DNA from: CAWBLP01 sp963721065
GTDB lineage: Bacteria; Pseudomonadota; Alphaproteobacteria; Acetobacterales; Acetobacteraceae
Direction: 5' to 3'
Assembly (NCBI GenBank): GCA_963721065.1
Contig: CAVRHO010000008.1
Coordinates: forward strand, 620,001-684,000
DNA: 64,000 nucleotides
The notes under the pieces are model-generated. The model did not search any database. It saw only the letters and a program-made list of their open reading frames with translations, and was not told where the DNA came from. Position 1 is the stretch's first letter. Every line of letters starts with the position of its first letter. A program made the position numbers and the translations under genes. Shown piece after piece: positions 11,801 through 23,037 of the stretch.

Positions 11801-14800
11801 TCACGATTACGTCCGGTGGGGGGAGCATCATCAACCAGGACACGATCGAGGCACTGAACAACGTGCTCCTCAACGCTGCCCTGGATATCGGCAACGGCCG
11901 ACTGGTCGCGATGACGGGAGATGCCACGCTGCTTGCGGGCCGCAGCATCACCAACACCGGCCTGGTTCTCGCCGGCAACCACGTTTACGCCAAGAGCGGC
12001 ATCACCGTGGCGACCGGCTCGATCGACAACCAGGCGACGATCGAGGCCGACGGCCCCGGAACATCCGGCAGCCCCAGCATCAGCCTGATCGCGCTCAACG
12101 GCGGCAGCGTTGGACAATCGGCAACCGGCACTACGGTCGCGACCGCCAACACGGCGTTCGTCACCATCGATGCGTCTGCGAACGTCGGGCTGGACGGGGC
12201 GGTTCTGGCGACAGCCTCGCATGGCTCGATCGACATCACCGCCGGAAGCACGTTTGATCAGTCGGGCGGTACGATCCAGGCCGGCGGTGCCGGGACATCG
12301 GGCGCGCCGAGCATTCTGATCACGGCGAATACGGGGACCATCGGCCAGGCCGCGGGCACCATCATCGCGACAAATCCCGATGGCTACGTGGCGCTCAACG
12401 CGACCGCGTCGGACATCAACACCGCCGGCACCATCCAGGCGACCGGCAGCGCCGGCGTGGTGAACCTCACGGCGGGGAATGGGATCACCCAGAGCAGCGG
12501 GCTGATCGAGGCCGGAGGCCCGGGAGCGACGACCGCCGGCACGCCGTCCGTAACGCTGGTGGCGCAGTCCGGAACGATCGCGCAGACATCGGCCGGTGTC
12601 ATCCGGGCGAACAACAGTGCCGGAACCATCGACCTGACCGCGTCGGCATCCGACATCTCCACCGCCGGCACGATCCAATCGACCGGCAGCACCGGCGTGG
12701 TGCATCTGACGGCGGGGCAGTCGATTACCCAGAGCGGCGGGCTGATCGAGGCCGGCGGCTCCGGAACGACGGCAGCCGGCACGCCGACCGTCACCCTGCT
12801 GGCGCAGACGGGGACCATCGCGCAAACGTCGACCGGCGCAATCATCCGGGCGAACAACAGCGGCGGCAGCATCGGCCTGACCGCAACGAAGTCGGACATC
12901 TCCACGTCGGGTAGCGTTCTTGCGGCGGGCACTTCGGCCACGGTCGCGCTGACGGCCGGTGGCTCGGTGACGCAATCGGACGGGACCATCCTGTCCGGTG
13001 GCGCCGGCACGGCAGGTACGCCGAGCATCGCCATCACAGCCGATGCGGGCTCTATCGTCCAAAATGCCGGCACGCTGCCGAGCACCATCATCGCGACGAA
13101 TTCCGACGGCTACATCGCGCTGAACGCGAAGACGCTGGACATCGACACCGCCGGCACCATCCAGGCGACCGGCACCGCCAGCGTGGTGAACTTGACCGCA
13201 AAGCGTGCGATCAATCAGACCAATGGCAGGATCGAAGCCGGCACCTCCGGGACGACGACCGCCGGCACGCCGACCGTCACCCTGCTGGCGCAGACCGGAA
13301 CCATCGCGCAGACATCAGCCGGTGTCATCCAGGCGAACAACAGTGCCGGAACCATCGACCTGACCGCGGCGGCATCCGACATCTCCACCGCCGGCACGAT
13401 CCAATCGACCGGCAGCACCGGCGTGGTGAACCTGACGGCGGGGCATGCGATCACCCAGACCAACGGGCTGATCGAGGCCGGCAACTCCGGAACGACGGCG
13501 GCCGGCACACCGTCCATCACCCTGCTCGCGCAGACCGGGACCATCGCGCAGGCATCAGCCGGTGTCATCCAGGCGAATAACAGTGCCGGCACCATCGGCC
13601 TGACCGCCGCCAACGCCGGCATCACAACAGCCGGCACCATCATCGCGCCGGGCAGTTCGGCAATGGTCGGGCTGAACGCCCATACCTCCATCCTGCAAAC
13701 CGGCGGCACCATCCTGTCGGGTGGCGCGGGAACGATCGCCGCGTCCGGTGCAGCGACGTCGAACCTGACGATGGTCGCGCAGACCGGCTCGATCGTGCAG
13801 GACGCCGGCGCACTGATCAAAGCGAGCAACACGTCCGGGGTGATCGGGCTGCACGCCGCCGGCGATATCAACTTCGCGGGCTCCTTGCTGGCGCCCGGAA
13901 CGCTGGACAACGGAATCGTCCCCGCATCGATGATCACCGCCGGCATCTCGCTGGCGTCCACCGGCGGCGCCGTCTCCGAGGACCCTGCGCACGGCGTTCT
14001 GGAGGCCGGGATGCTGGTGGGTTCCGCCGGCAAGTCGGTCGCGCTGACCGGCGCCGACAATCGGGTCGGCAATCTCGGCGCCTTCACCGCCCAGGGCGGC
14101 GACTTCGTGATGACCGACGACCAGAGCCTGGCGGTAACCGGAGCGGTCGCGTCCAACACCGGATCCGTCGTGATCACCGGGACGCATCTCGCCGGCGGCG
14201 GCGCAAGCAGCCTGACCAACGCCGCCACCGCTGCCATCCAGGGACAGACGGGCGTTACGCTGACCGCGGACTCCGGCCTCACCAACAACGGAAGCGTGGC
14301 GTCTTCCACCAACGACGTGGTGACCACCGCGGGCGGGACGCTGACCAACAATGGCCTGATCAGTGCGGCGCACGACGCGTCGCTGACGGCCGGCGGCGCT
14401 ATCGACAACAGCCAGGCCGGCCGCATCACCGCGGGCCACTTCGCGGTTCTGACTGCCGGCGGGTCGATCAACGACAGCGGCGCCATCGCGGCCGCGGGCG
14501 CCGGTTCCTCGGCGGCGCCCAGCCTGGTGATGACAGCGCAGGCCGGCACGATCGCCGAATCGACCACGGGAACGATCCAGGCTACCAACGCGGGCGGCGT
14601 GCTGCGCCTGACCGCGGACAACGGATCGATCGTTGCGAACGGTATCGTGCAGACCCCCACGCTGACCGGCTCCGCAGCCAGCGCGGCCACGATCCTGCCC
14701 CAGGGTTCCGCAACCAACCAGATCGCGACGCTCGGCAGCTTCCAGGTCAGCGCGGCCGACGGCGCGCTGCGGCTGAACGACGACCGGGACCTGCGGATCG

Positions 14801-15444
14801 ACGGGCCGCTCGCGGCGCACACCATCGCCATCAATGTCGGCTCGCACGCGATCACCCTCAACAGTGGCACTGTCATTCACACCGGGGGCCAGGGGCGGCC
14901 ATACGGCACGATCCAGGCGACGGCCCTGCCAACCGATCAGTTGCCGGACGGCGGCGCCTACCTCACCGCCGGCAGCTTCCGGCAGTTGGGCGTCAGCACG
15001 GTCGGCACGCTGCCCGGCCACGCCGGCAGTATCCTGCGCATCGATGCTGCGGCCGGCCCGATCTCCTTCTCCGGGTCCGACGGCAACGGCCTGAACGGGA
15101 CCGACACCTGGCTGATCCTCAACACCAGCGGCACCATCACCGGCCGGATCAATGTGAAGTCGCTGGACGTCGCCTACGGCGGCATCACCGGCGGCGCGGA
15201 ACTCACCGGGCTGGTGAACGGCTTCACCGGCCAGACCGCGGCCGGCCAGGGCAATATCGAGCCGGCCAAGAGCGCGCGCTACCGCATGAATTCCTGCCCG
15301 ATCCATTCGGTCAGTTGCGTGCTGCTGCCCACCGAGGGCGTGCCCACCGCCAATCCGCTCGACGAGATCTTCCTCGGCTCCTTCTTCAACCCGCAGGACG
15401 AGGGCGACCTGTTGCTGCCCATCGTCTCCGACCAGGACTACTGA
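8812..15444 (+). CDS. Filamentous-haemagglutinin-like giant exoprotein, part 3 (C-terminal)
   Basis: This is the C-terminal ~2,200 residues of the exoprotein. It contains beta-helix repeats, an array of ~80-residue repeats (about 12.4-13.7 kb), and a distinct non-repetitive C-terminus with a short Cys-containing segment (NSCPIHSVSCVLLP) and an acidic tail ending in SDQDY. The stop at 15442-15444 is only two bases before the next start codon, so the exoprotein and the CHAT lipoprotein are almost certainly co-transcribed and translationally close. Summing the three parts gives more than 5,100 residues in the window. No RTX nonapeptides or autotransporter barrel were seen at the C-terminus, which supports two-partner secretion rather than type V autotransport or type I export. 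Confidence 0.82.
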   Translation, partial: ELGNVATRTVGGTTYSTVGTPGAGLKNLTAHGDVRVADSTGSLVAVGTVTANAAGTLAAGTIALTAPAMEIISGNTTLSTGAIDSAGSLLAVEGPLSSGTTTPSRILLAADGLRIIGTAGTPIVRARSGEVAIAPMTGGRTLSIDAAGSLGLSTLSLGTTDLALIDTMSGSLSAVTPGPTGTQTLALGSLDDGVTTAAGGIRINTQVTLGGAANLTGNTLALYSTGDAVETPIGASPGASVTVDTLTGTVTTGNIYLNGPNHIAHLGNLGTQAGFTTPSPLNAGVTAAAGNVLIRNDQDLNVVTTVQAGSASPQFAELDVLGGGNLTVLNGGRVTAGDVSLHAGDSATSGNVTVASGGTVFANTDADLSAGVGYTAATPTLAPSHSYARGVASAGSVQIVGYAHAGTPGTLGLYAHGNIDEPGVIQGGVLTGFAGGQANLPGFGSPTANQISNLADFTTNTGFILHDGQALSVIGNGVTDGGPGITIAVAGSGALSGFGATDLALAAPLVATSGTVKLEATGNVYETNGDIGHAGTLTNAAGAFTVTGGVVTAGTLISQSGAIPDTETGGNPPGTIPGVTFGRAIDWFGNANSVATLGNVTATGNFLLHNVQDLSLTGTVMAGTEPSATGTVAASYAVINGPFGTAPTTVPEPFAEIDVGNGGSLTIASGGTLHVGRDGTTTGNAVLLAGDDSTAGNVTVNGDVFAANGGSVTIGSGFNPNTSHYFSTCGSLACSITINGTVWGDSATPSALAGHVTLNAASSIDETLASARIGATTLAGFAGGHVNLSEASFGTPATAVALNQIGTLGAFSSNNFTNDPQGFLLRDGRALTVTGPVHDLGTTTSNISIAVMAGAGTGYSAANLLLQGDITANSSIGAVTLQATGNILQSAGSITTNSFFAEAGAIPGTEATGTQTGTLASAPTLPNVGSIDLPGQNQIRVLGGGGRGVSAEGSIAITNVPSLTIKGPVVSHDGTITLTNTNSVTNQSIVNAMSQDVTITSGGGSIINQDTIEALNNVLLNAALDIGNGRLVAMTGDATLLAGRSITNTGLVLAGNHVYAKSGITVATGSIDNQATIEADGPGTSGSPSISLIALNGGSVGQSATGTTVATANTAFVTIDASANVGLDGAVLATASHGSIDITAGSTFDQSGGTIQAGGAGTSGAPSILITANTGTIGQAAGTIIATNPDGYVALNATASDINTAGTIQATGSAGVVNLTAGNGITQSSGLIEAGGPGATTAGTPSVTLVAQSGTIAQTSAGVIRANNSAGTIDLTASASDISTAGTIQSTGSTGVVHLTAGQSITQSGGLIEAGGSGTTAAGTPTVTLLAQTGTIAQTSTGAIIRANNSGGSIGLTATKSDISTSGSVLAAGTSATVALTAGGSVTQSDGTILSGGAGTAGTPSIAITADAGSIVQNAGTLPSTIIATNSDGYIALNAKTLDIDTAGTIQATGTASVVNLTAKRAINQTNGRIEAGTSGTTTAGTPTVTLLAQTGTIAQTSAGVIQANNSAGTIDLTAAASDISTAGTIQSTGSTGVVNLTAGHAITQTNGLIEAGNSGTTAAGTPSITLLAQTGTIAQASAGVIQANNSAGTIGLTAANAGITTAGTIIAPGSSAMVGLNAHTSILQTGGTILSGGAGTIAASGAATSNLTMVAQTGSIVQDAGALIKASNTSGVIGLHAAGDINFAGSLLAPGTLDNGIVPASMITAGISLASTGGAVSEDPAHGVLEAGMLVGSAGKSVALTGADNRVGNLGAFTAQGGDFVMTDDQSLAVTGAVASNTGSVVITGTHLAGGGASSLTNAATAAIQGQTGVTLTADSGLTNNGSVASSTNDVVTTAGGTLTNNGLISAAHDASLTAGGAIDNSQAGRITAGHFAVLTAGGSINDSGAIAAAGAGSSAAPSLVMTAQAGTIAESTTGTIQATNAGGVLRLTADNGSIVANGIVQTPTLTGSAASAATILPQGSATNQIATLGSFQVSAADGALRLNDDRDLRIDGPLAAHTIAINVGSHAITLNSGTVIHTGGQGRPYGTIQATALPTDQLPDGGAYLTAGSFRQLGVSTVGTLPGHAGSILRIDAAAGPISFSGSDGNGLNGTDTWLILNTSGTITGRINVKSLDVAYGGITGGAELTGLVNGFTGQTAAGQGNIEPAKSARYRMNSCPIHSVSCVLLPTEGVPTANPLDEIFLGSFFNPQDEGDLLLPIVSDQDY
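12427..13700 (+). repeat. Array of 240-bp (80-residue) exoprotein repeats
   Basis: Units built around GTIQ(A/S)TGS, VNLTAG, LIEAGGSGTT, AGTP(T/S)VTLLAQ, GTIAQTSAGVI and ANNSAGTI recur at 240-bp spacing (for example 12427, 12667 and 12907, then again near 13152 and 13392). Units are 70-95 percent alike by eye. They are in frame, and they differ in sequence from the two N-terminal repeat types. Confidence 0.8.
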
Positions 15445-15446
15445 CC

Positions 15447-18400
15447 ATGCGCGCGCTTCCCGCTGCTCTGGTGCTGTCACTGTTCGGCCTTTCGGCGTGC
15501 CAGACGCCCCCGGCCAAGGATTACGCCCACGGCGCCGTCGGGGCGACGCAACCCGCCGCCCAGGTGTCCATCGGCAAGAACGCGGTCGGCGAAAGCTGCA
15601 CGCAGGACGCCGGCACGGGCCAGAAGGCCGACATCTATTGCGGCAGTTGGCAGCAACCCAGCGCGCGCGTGCACGAAGGCGGTCCGGCCACCGCCGGCGA
15701 CCTGACCAACCTCGCCACCGCCAGCCCGTGGCGCGCCGCGATCGACACGCGCTTCCGCTGCAACGCGCCGGTCAGAACCAACATCCTCAACGGCAGTCCG
15801 GCCGAATTGATGCAGTGCACGCGGCTGGTGGGTGGCTGGGCGCACGTGGCGATGGTTGCCGCGGTGAATGGCCGGGCGTGGTATGCCGACGGCGTGCTGC
15901 CGGCGGCAAAGGTGATGGAACGCTCGATCGGCGTGCTCGCCGGCGTCATCCAGCCTGGCGCGGCCCCCGTCAATTCGGCGGCGGACGCCCTGCTCGCCAA
16001 GCGGCTTGCCGCACGCGCCTTCAGCTCCGGCGATATCGGCCAGTTCAACGGGCTGATGGCCGCCGGCACCCGCGCCAACCTGGCCGACAATCCCGGCGCC
16101 GCCGAAAGCGCGTTCCGGGCCGCGCTGGAAATCCAGCAGAAGGCGCTGGGCAAGGACAATCCGAACACCGCCACCGCGACCATGTCGCTGGCGCTGGAAC
16201 TGTCGGATGAGGGCCGCTTCGCCGACGCGGACAACCTGTTCGCCCGGGCGCAGCAACTGGCCCCCAAATCCGATGATCCGACGGCCGTCGCCCGGCTGCT
16301 GCACTATCGCGGGCTGGACGCGCTGAACCAGGACAAGCTGCAGGAGGCGCTGAAGCTGCTGGACCAGGCCGATGCGCGCTATGCCGCGCAGGTGCCGAAG
16401 TCCGCGCTGGAGGCGAAGCCCGTCGTCCCGGTCGCCAGCCGGTTCCTGCGCATCCCCGTGCACGCGGGCAACCTGATGCCCAGCCAGGAGCTGCTGACCG
16501 ACCCCCGCGCCCAGTCCGCCCTGCTCGGCCTGGTGGAAGTGCGACGCTACCGCGGCATCGTGCTGCGCCTGCTGGGGCATCCGAAGAAGGCGGATGCCGA
16601 ACTGCAATCCGCCACCGATCTGGCGCGCGCCAACGGCCTGGCGCGCCCCCTGCTGAATGCACGCCTCTACCGCACCGCGGCCCTGACGGCCGAGGCGCAG
16701 GGCCTCAAGAACGAGGCGCTGGATCAGTTGAGCCTGTCCACCGAGGCGTTCAGCCGCGCCCTGCCCGGCTCCAAGCCGCTGGCGGAAACCTACCTGCTGC
16801 ACGCGCGCGAGCTGGAGCGCCAGGGATCCAGTGACCAGGCACTGCCGCTGTGCCGCGATGCGGTGCACGCGCTGTCGAACCTGCGAACCGGCACCACGCC
16901 ACAACTGATGGCGGCCTGCCTCGACGTGTATGCCAAGGCCGCGCAGCAGCAGCCCGACAAGCGTCAGGAACTGCTGGGGGAGATGTTCACCGCGGAACAA
17001 CTGGCCCAGGGCAGCATCACCAGCCAGCAGATCGCCCAGGCCAGCGCGACGCTGGCGGAGAACTCGCGTGACCCGAAGGTCGGCGCCCTGATCCGCAAGG
17101 AGCGTGACCTGAAGGGCAAGCTGGACCTGCTGTACAGCCAGCGCGACGACCTGACCCACGCGCGCCGGCAGGGCGCGCCGGTCACCAAGGCGCAGACCGA
17201 GGCGCTCGACAAGAAGATCATGAAGGCGCAGTCGCAGCTCGCCGATGCGGATGCGGCGCTGCAGGCGGCCTCGCCGAACTACGGCCAGCTCGTGCAGGAA
17301 GTGGTGCCCGCCTCGGCCGTGTTCGCCGCGCTGCACCCGAAGGAGGCATTCGTTGCCATCAGCCTGGCCGACAAGGATGGCTGGGTGTTCCTGCTGCGCA
17401 ACAAGACCATCACGGTGTCGAAGATCGATGCCGGGCTGAAGGACATCGCCGGGCTGGTGCACCGCATCCGCGCCGGCATCGAACTCACCACCGCCGGGCT
17501 GCCGCCGTTCGACATCGCCGATGCGCAGCGGCTGTACAAGCTGACCCTCGGCGGCGTGGCGAAGTCGCTGAAGGGGGCGAAGGCCGTGACCGTGGCGCCC
17601 ACCGGGCCGCTGCTGTCCCTGCCCTTCGAGGTTCTGCTGACCGGGCCGGCCCAGCAGGACAACCTGGCCAACGCACCCTGGCTGCTGCGCCAGTTCGCGC
17701 TGTCGCACGTGCCGGCACCCAGCAACTTCGTGTCGCTGCGCAAGGTCGCCGGCGACTCGCGGGCGACCAAGCCGTGGTTCGGCTTCGGCGATTTCAGGCC
17801 GGTCACCCTGGCCCAGGCCGAGAAGAGCTTCCCCGGCAGCAGTTGCTCGGACAGCGCGCAGTTGCTGGCCGGCCTGCCGCCCCTGCCCTATGCCCGCAAG
17901 GAACTGGCGGCGGCGCGGGAACTGCTGGGCGCCAGCCCGGCGGACGAGCTGTTGGGGTCGAACTTCACCGCGGCGCAGGTGATGAAGACGCCGCTGAAGA
18001 ACTACCGGATCCTGCAGTTTTCCACCCATGCCCTGCTGCCGACCGATCTGCGCTGCCAGAACCAGCCGGCGATCGTGACATCGGCCCCGCCGGGTGCCAC
18101 CAATGCCGGCGGCGCGCTGCTCACCGCCTCGGACGTGGTGCGGCTGGACCTGGACGCGAACCTGGTCATCCTGTCGGCCTGCAACTCCGGTGGACCCGGC
18201 GGCACCACGGCCGGTGAAAGCCTGTCCGGCCTGGCACGCGCGTTCTTCTATGCCGGCGCACGCTCGCTGCTGGTCACGCACTGGTCGGTGAACGACCAGG
18301 TCGCCGCCTACCTGGTGGCGGACACACTGCGGCGCATGCGGGCCGACCCTGCGCTTGGCGTGGCGGGCGCATTGCGCAACGCACAACTCGCGATGCTCGC

Positions 18401-18536
18401 CGACGCCGGCAAGGGACTGCCGCCGGAAATCGCCCACCCGTTCTTCTGGGCACCCTTCGCGGTGATCGGCGAAAGCGGCGAACGGGTGGTCACGGCGCAA
18501 CAGACTGTTCCAACGCAACGCTTCGCGGGGCTATAG
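15447..18536 (+). CDS. TPR-CHAT domain lipoprotein (caspase-like peptidase homologue)
   Basis: The protein has 1,029 residues. The start at 15447 gives a lipoprotein signal (hydrophobic stretch, then the lipobox LSAC with Cys near residue 16), so it is probably anchored to a membrane. An SH3-like or cell-surface segment follows (about 85-165), then TPR-type helices (about 210-310), a charged helical stretch (about 545-600), and a C-terminal CHAT domain (about 740-1010). The CHAT domain keeps both catalytic residues of this caspase-clan family: His861 in FSTHALL and Cys912 in LSACNSGG. A Cys-His peptidase role is therefore plausible. The gene starts two bases after the exoprotein stop and is followed 28 bases later by a kinase gene. 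The target is unknown; processing of the exoprotein or stress signalling are both inference. Confidence 0.88.
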   Translation: MRALPAALVLSLFGLSACQTPPAKDYAHGAVGATQPAAQVSIGKNAVGESCTQDAGTGQKADIYCGSWQQPSARVHEGGPATAGDLTNLATASPWRAAIDTRFRCNAPVRTNILNGSPAELMQCTRLVGGWAHVAMVAAVNGRAWYADGVLPAAKVMERSIGVLAGVIQPGAAPVNSAADALLAKRLAARAFSSGDIGQFNGLMAAGTRANLADNPGAAESAFRAALEIQQKALGKDNPNTATATMSLALELSDEGRFADADNLFARAQQLAPKSDDPTAVARLLHYRGLDALNQDKLQEALKLLDQADARYAAQVPKSALEAKPVVPVASRFLRIPVHAGNLMPSQELLTDPRAQSALLGLVEVRRYRGIVLRLLGHPKKADAELQSATDLARANGLARPLLNARLYRTAALTAEAQGLKNEALDQLSLSTEAFSRALPGSKPLAETYLLHARELERQGSSDQALPLCRDAVHALSNLRTGTTPQLMAACLDVYAKAAQQQPDKRQELLGEMFTAEQLAQGSITSQQIAQASATLAENSRDPKVGALIRKERDLKGKLDLLYSQRDDLTHARRQGAPVTKAQTEALDKKIMKAQSQLADADAALQAASPNYGQLVQEVVPASAVFAALHPKEAFVAISLADKDGWVFLLRNKTITVSKIDAGLKDIAGLVHRIRAGIELTTAGLPPFDIADAQRLYKLTLGGVAKSLKGAKAVTVAPTGPLLSLPFEVLLTGPAQQDNLANAPWLLRQFALSHVPAPSNFVSLRKVAGDSRATKPWFGFGDFRPVTLAQAEKSFPGSSCSDSAQLLAGLPPLPYARKELAAARELLGASPADELLGSNFTAAQVMKTPLKNYRILQFSTHALLPTDLRCQNQPAIVTSAPPGATNAGGALLTASDVVRLDLDANLVILSACNSGGPGGTTAGESLSGLARAFFYAGARSLLVTHWSVNDQVAAYLVADTLRRMRADPALGVAGALRNAQLAMLADAGKGLPPEIAHPFFWAPFAVIGESGERVVTAQQTVPTQRFAGL

Positions 18537-18564
18537 TTCCGCCCCTGACGCGGCGAGCGGACGC

Positions 18565-20965
<2,401 letters not shown>

Positions 20966-21058
20966 CCGGTTCGCGACTACGCCGAGTTGATGGCCGGCCG
21001 CATTGCCGGCGCGCCCCGCAGATCCTCAATAAAGCGGCCTGACAACGCTTCGGGCCGC

Positions 21059-22195
21059 ATGTCGCACGTTCACGCCGTTCACCCACCAGCGTCTTCCGCC
21101 GCCGGCACCGGTGTCGCAGACCTGAAGGCCGCCGCCAAAGCCGCCAGGCTGCGCTACGTGAGCGACCGTACCCCCGGCCTGCGGCGCGTGCGCAGCGGGT
21201 CCGGCTTCAGCTACCGCCATCCCGACGGCAGCACCGTGACGGATGAGGAAACACTGGCCCGCATCCGCAAGCTGGCCATTCCGCCCGCGTATGAAGATGT
21301 CTGGATCTGCCGGATTCCCAACGGCCACCTCCAGGCGGTTGGCCGCGACGCCCGCGGGCGCAAGCAGTACCGTTATCACCCCCGTTGGCGCGAGGTGCGC
21401 GATACCGCCAAGTTCCACAAGATGCTCAGCTTCGGACGCCTGCTGCCGCAAATCCGCAGGCAGGTGGACCATGATCTGTCCCGGCGGGGCCTGCCGCGGG
21501 AGAAGGTGCTGGCCGCCGTGGTGCGGTTGCTGGAGACCACGCTGATGCGCGTCGGCAACGAGGAATACGCCCGCACCAACCACAGCTACGGACTGACCAC
21601 ATTACGTAATCGTCACGTGAAGGTGGAAGGTGGCAGCCGCATCCGCTTCGACTTCCGCGGCAAGCACGGCACCGAACACCACATCGACCTGCGCAGCAAG
21701 CGGTTGGCCTCGATCGTGCGACGCTGCCAGGAACTTCCGGGACAGGAACTGTTCCACTACCTGGACGAAAGTGGTGCACCGCGGGAAATCGCGTCGGAGG
21801 ACGTCAACGACTACCTGCACGCGATCACCGGCGAGGACGTCACCGCCAAGGACTTTCGCACCTGGGCTGCCACGAACCTGGCCGCCCTGGCGCTGCGTGA
21901 GCAGGATGCATCCGGCAGCCAGCGCGCCACCAAGCGCGTCATGCTGCGCGCCGTGGAGGCGGTCGCGCGCCTGCTGGGCAATACCCCGGCGATCTGCCGC
22001 AAGTGCTATATCCATCCTGCGATTTTCGATGGCTATCTCGACGGGTCCCTCGGCAGCGCGCTGCAGCCCGTAGCGTCTGTCCGGGCGGCCGGGCCGCACG
22101 AACTGAAAGCGGAGGAGGTGGCGGTGCTGGAATTCCTCGACCGCCGGTTGCGGCGGGCCGAGGGCCGTACCACCGGCCGGCACAATCCGACGTGA
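21059..22195 (+). CDS. DNA topoisomerase IB (poxvirus/eukaryote-like)
   Basis: This is a type IB topoisomerase of 378 residues. It relaxes supercoiled DNA by a transient 3'-phosphotyrosyl link and acts on the chromosome. The N-terminal DNA-binding part contains GSGFSYRHPDG and IPPAYEDVWI. The catalytic part contains LRNRHVKVEG, then TAKDFRTWAATN and LGNTPAICRKCYIHP with the predicted nucleophile Tyr317. Length and motif order match bacterial members. Start 21059 (MSHVH) was chosen over TTG 20987 or ATG 20990 because it leaves a short natural N-terminal tail. No neighbour points to a specific role; homologues are common accessory enzymes in alphaproteobacteria. Confidence 0.93.
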   Translation: MSHVHAVHPPASSAAGTGVADLKAAAKAARLRYVSDRTPGLRRVRSGSGFSYRHPDGSTVTDEETLARIRKLAIPPAYEDVWICRIPNGHLQAVGRDARGRKQYRYHPRWREVRDTAKFHKMLSFGRLLPQIRRQVDHDLSRRGLPREKVLAAVVRLLETTLMRVGNEEYARTNHSYGLTTLRNRHVKVEGGSRIRFDFRGKHGTEHHIDLRSKRLASIVRRCQELPGQELFHYLDESGAPREIASEDVNDYLHAITGEDVTAKDFRTWAATNLAALALREQDASGSQRATKRVMLRAVEAVARLLGNTPAICRKCYIHPAIFDGYLDGSLGSALQPVASVRAAGPHELKAEEVAVLEFLDRRLRRAEGRTTGRHNPT

Positions 22196-22381
22196 TCGGC
22201 CGCGGGCTTGACTTGTGGTGGCATGTCATTGCGGACATGCCCCTGGAAGCTGGCGCATCCCGGCCCCATGTGTCACCATTATGGCGTTCGGCGCTAACCC
22301 GAAAACCCCGTGGAGCCAATCTTGGTTACCCTGCTTCCAGCACCGCTGGCCTGCTGCCGGTGGGAACTTGAGCGTCGGCAC

Positions 22382-22657
22382 ATGACGCCGCCGTCGAATG
22401 TGGCATTACGCTTCATCGTCGAGGAGGATCCTCGGTTGGTGCAGGCGCTGAACGAAGCCTATGCCGAAGCGGACGCGGATGGCGGGCTGGACAAGCCCGA
22501 ACGCGAGGCGCTTCAGGATGTGATCGGCCGACACTTCACCGGGCGGAGCTGGCCGCGCAAGGCGTCGATGGAGGGCACCAAGCGCTTCATGGCCGATCTG
22601 CAACGGGCCATGGCTGCGGCGGGCTGGAAAGTGGACATGTTCGCGGTCGCTGCCTGA
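22382..22657 (+). CDS. Hypothetical protein, 91 residues
   Basis: This is a small soluble-looking protein of unknown function. The start at 22382 gives MTPPSNVALRFIVEED followed by an acidic helical region (EAYAEADADGGLDKPE) and a basic Trp-containing C-terminal half. Codon use (strong G/C at third positions) fits a real gene. There is no signal peptide or membrane segment. An in-frame upstream start at 22310 exists but reads as low-quality sequence. No family was recognised. Confidence 0.6.
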   Translation: MTPPSNVALRFIVEEDPRLVQALNEAYAEADADGGLDKPEREALQDVIGRHFTGRSWPRKASMEGTKRFMADLQRAMAAAGWKVDMFAVAA

Positions 22658-22696
22658 CCTGGCCTGCATGCTCCGCGCCGAAGCAACGGAGCACCC

Positions 22697-22828
22697 ATGA
22701 CTCACCAACGCCCCCCGGACTTGCCCCCCGGCCCGCAGCCGGATCCCAACCCGGCGCCGCCAGCCCCGATCGAACGGCCGCCCCGGCCTGATCCCGGCCC
22801 CGTGCCGCCGACCCCCGTGCCGCTCTGA
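22697..22828 (+). CDS. Small proline-rich ORF, 43 residues
   Basis: The ORF starts with MTHQRPPDLPPGPQPDP and continues as an almost pure Pro/Asp/Glu/Arg chain ending in PVPL. Nearly half the residues are proline. A purine-rich GGAGCACCC precedes the ATG. Similar tiny proline-rich ORFs are annotated in many alphaproteobacteria, but composition alone cannot prove translation, so confidence is low. Confidence 0.4.
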   Translation: MTHQRPPDLPPGPQPDPNPAPPAPIERPPRPDPGPVPPTPVPL

Positions 22829-22920
22829 GCGCCGTGACGCGCGCCGTGTTGCCGGGGACGGCAGTGTGGCGGGCATGCCGTGCTGCCAGGACTACCGCGG
22901 TGAAGTACATGCTGCGCCTC

Positions 22921-22988
22921 CGGGCACGCCGCACCACCGGGCACGCCGCACCACCGGGCACGCCGCACCACCGGGCACGCCGCACCAC
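22921..22988. repeat. Four perfect tandem copies of a 17-bp unit
   Basis: CGGGCACGCCGCACCAC occurs four times back to back without spacers, followed by a partial fifth copy. It lies in the non-coding gap just beyond the 3' end of the minus-strand phaC. The lack of spacers rules out a CRISPR array; this is a minisatellite-type repeat. Confidence 0.85.
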
Positions 22989-23037
22989 CGGGTACGGGAC
23001 GCCATCCGGCTGGCAGCGCCGCCGGGATCGCGTCCGA

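Noticed and set aside
15477..18518. 1,013-codon minus-strand open frame opposite the CHAT gene
   Set aside because: Composition is Arg/Gln/His/Gly-rich with no recognisable motif, while the plus strand encodes a lipoprotein with an intact CHAT domain.
22921..22988. CRISPR array
   Set aside because: The 17-bp units are contiguous, with no spacers, and no cas genes are present.
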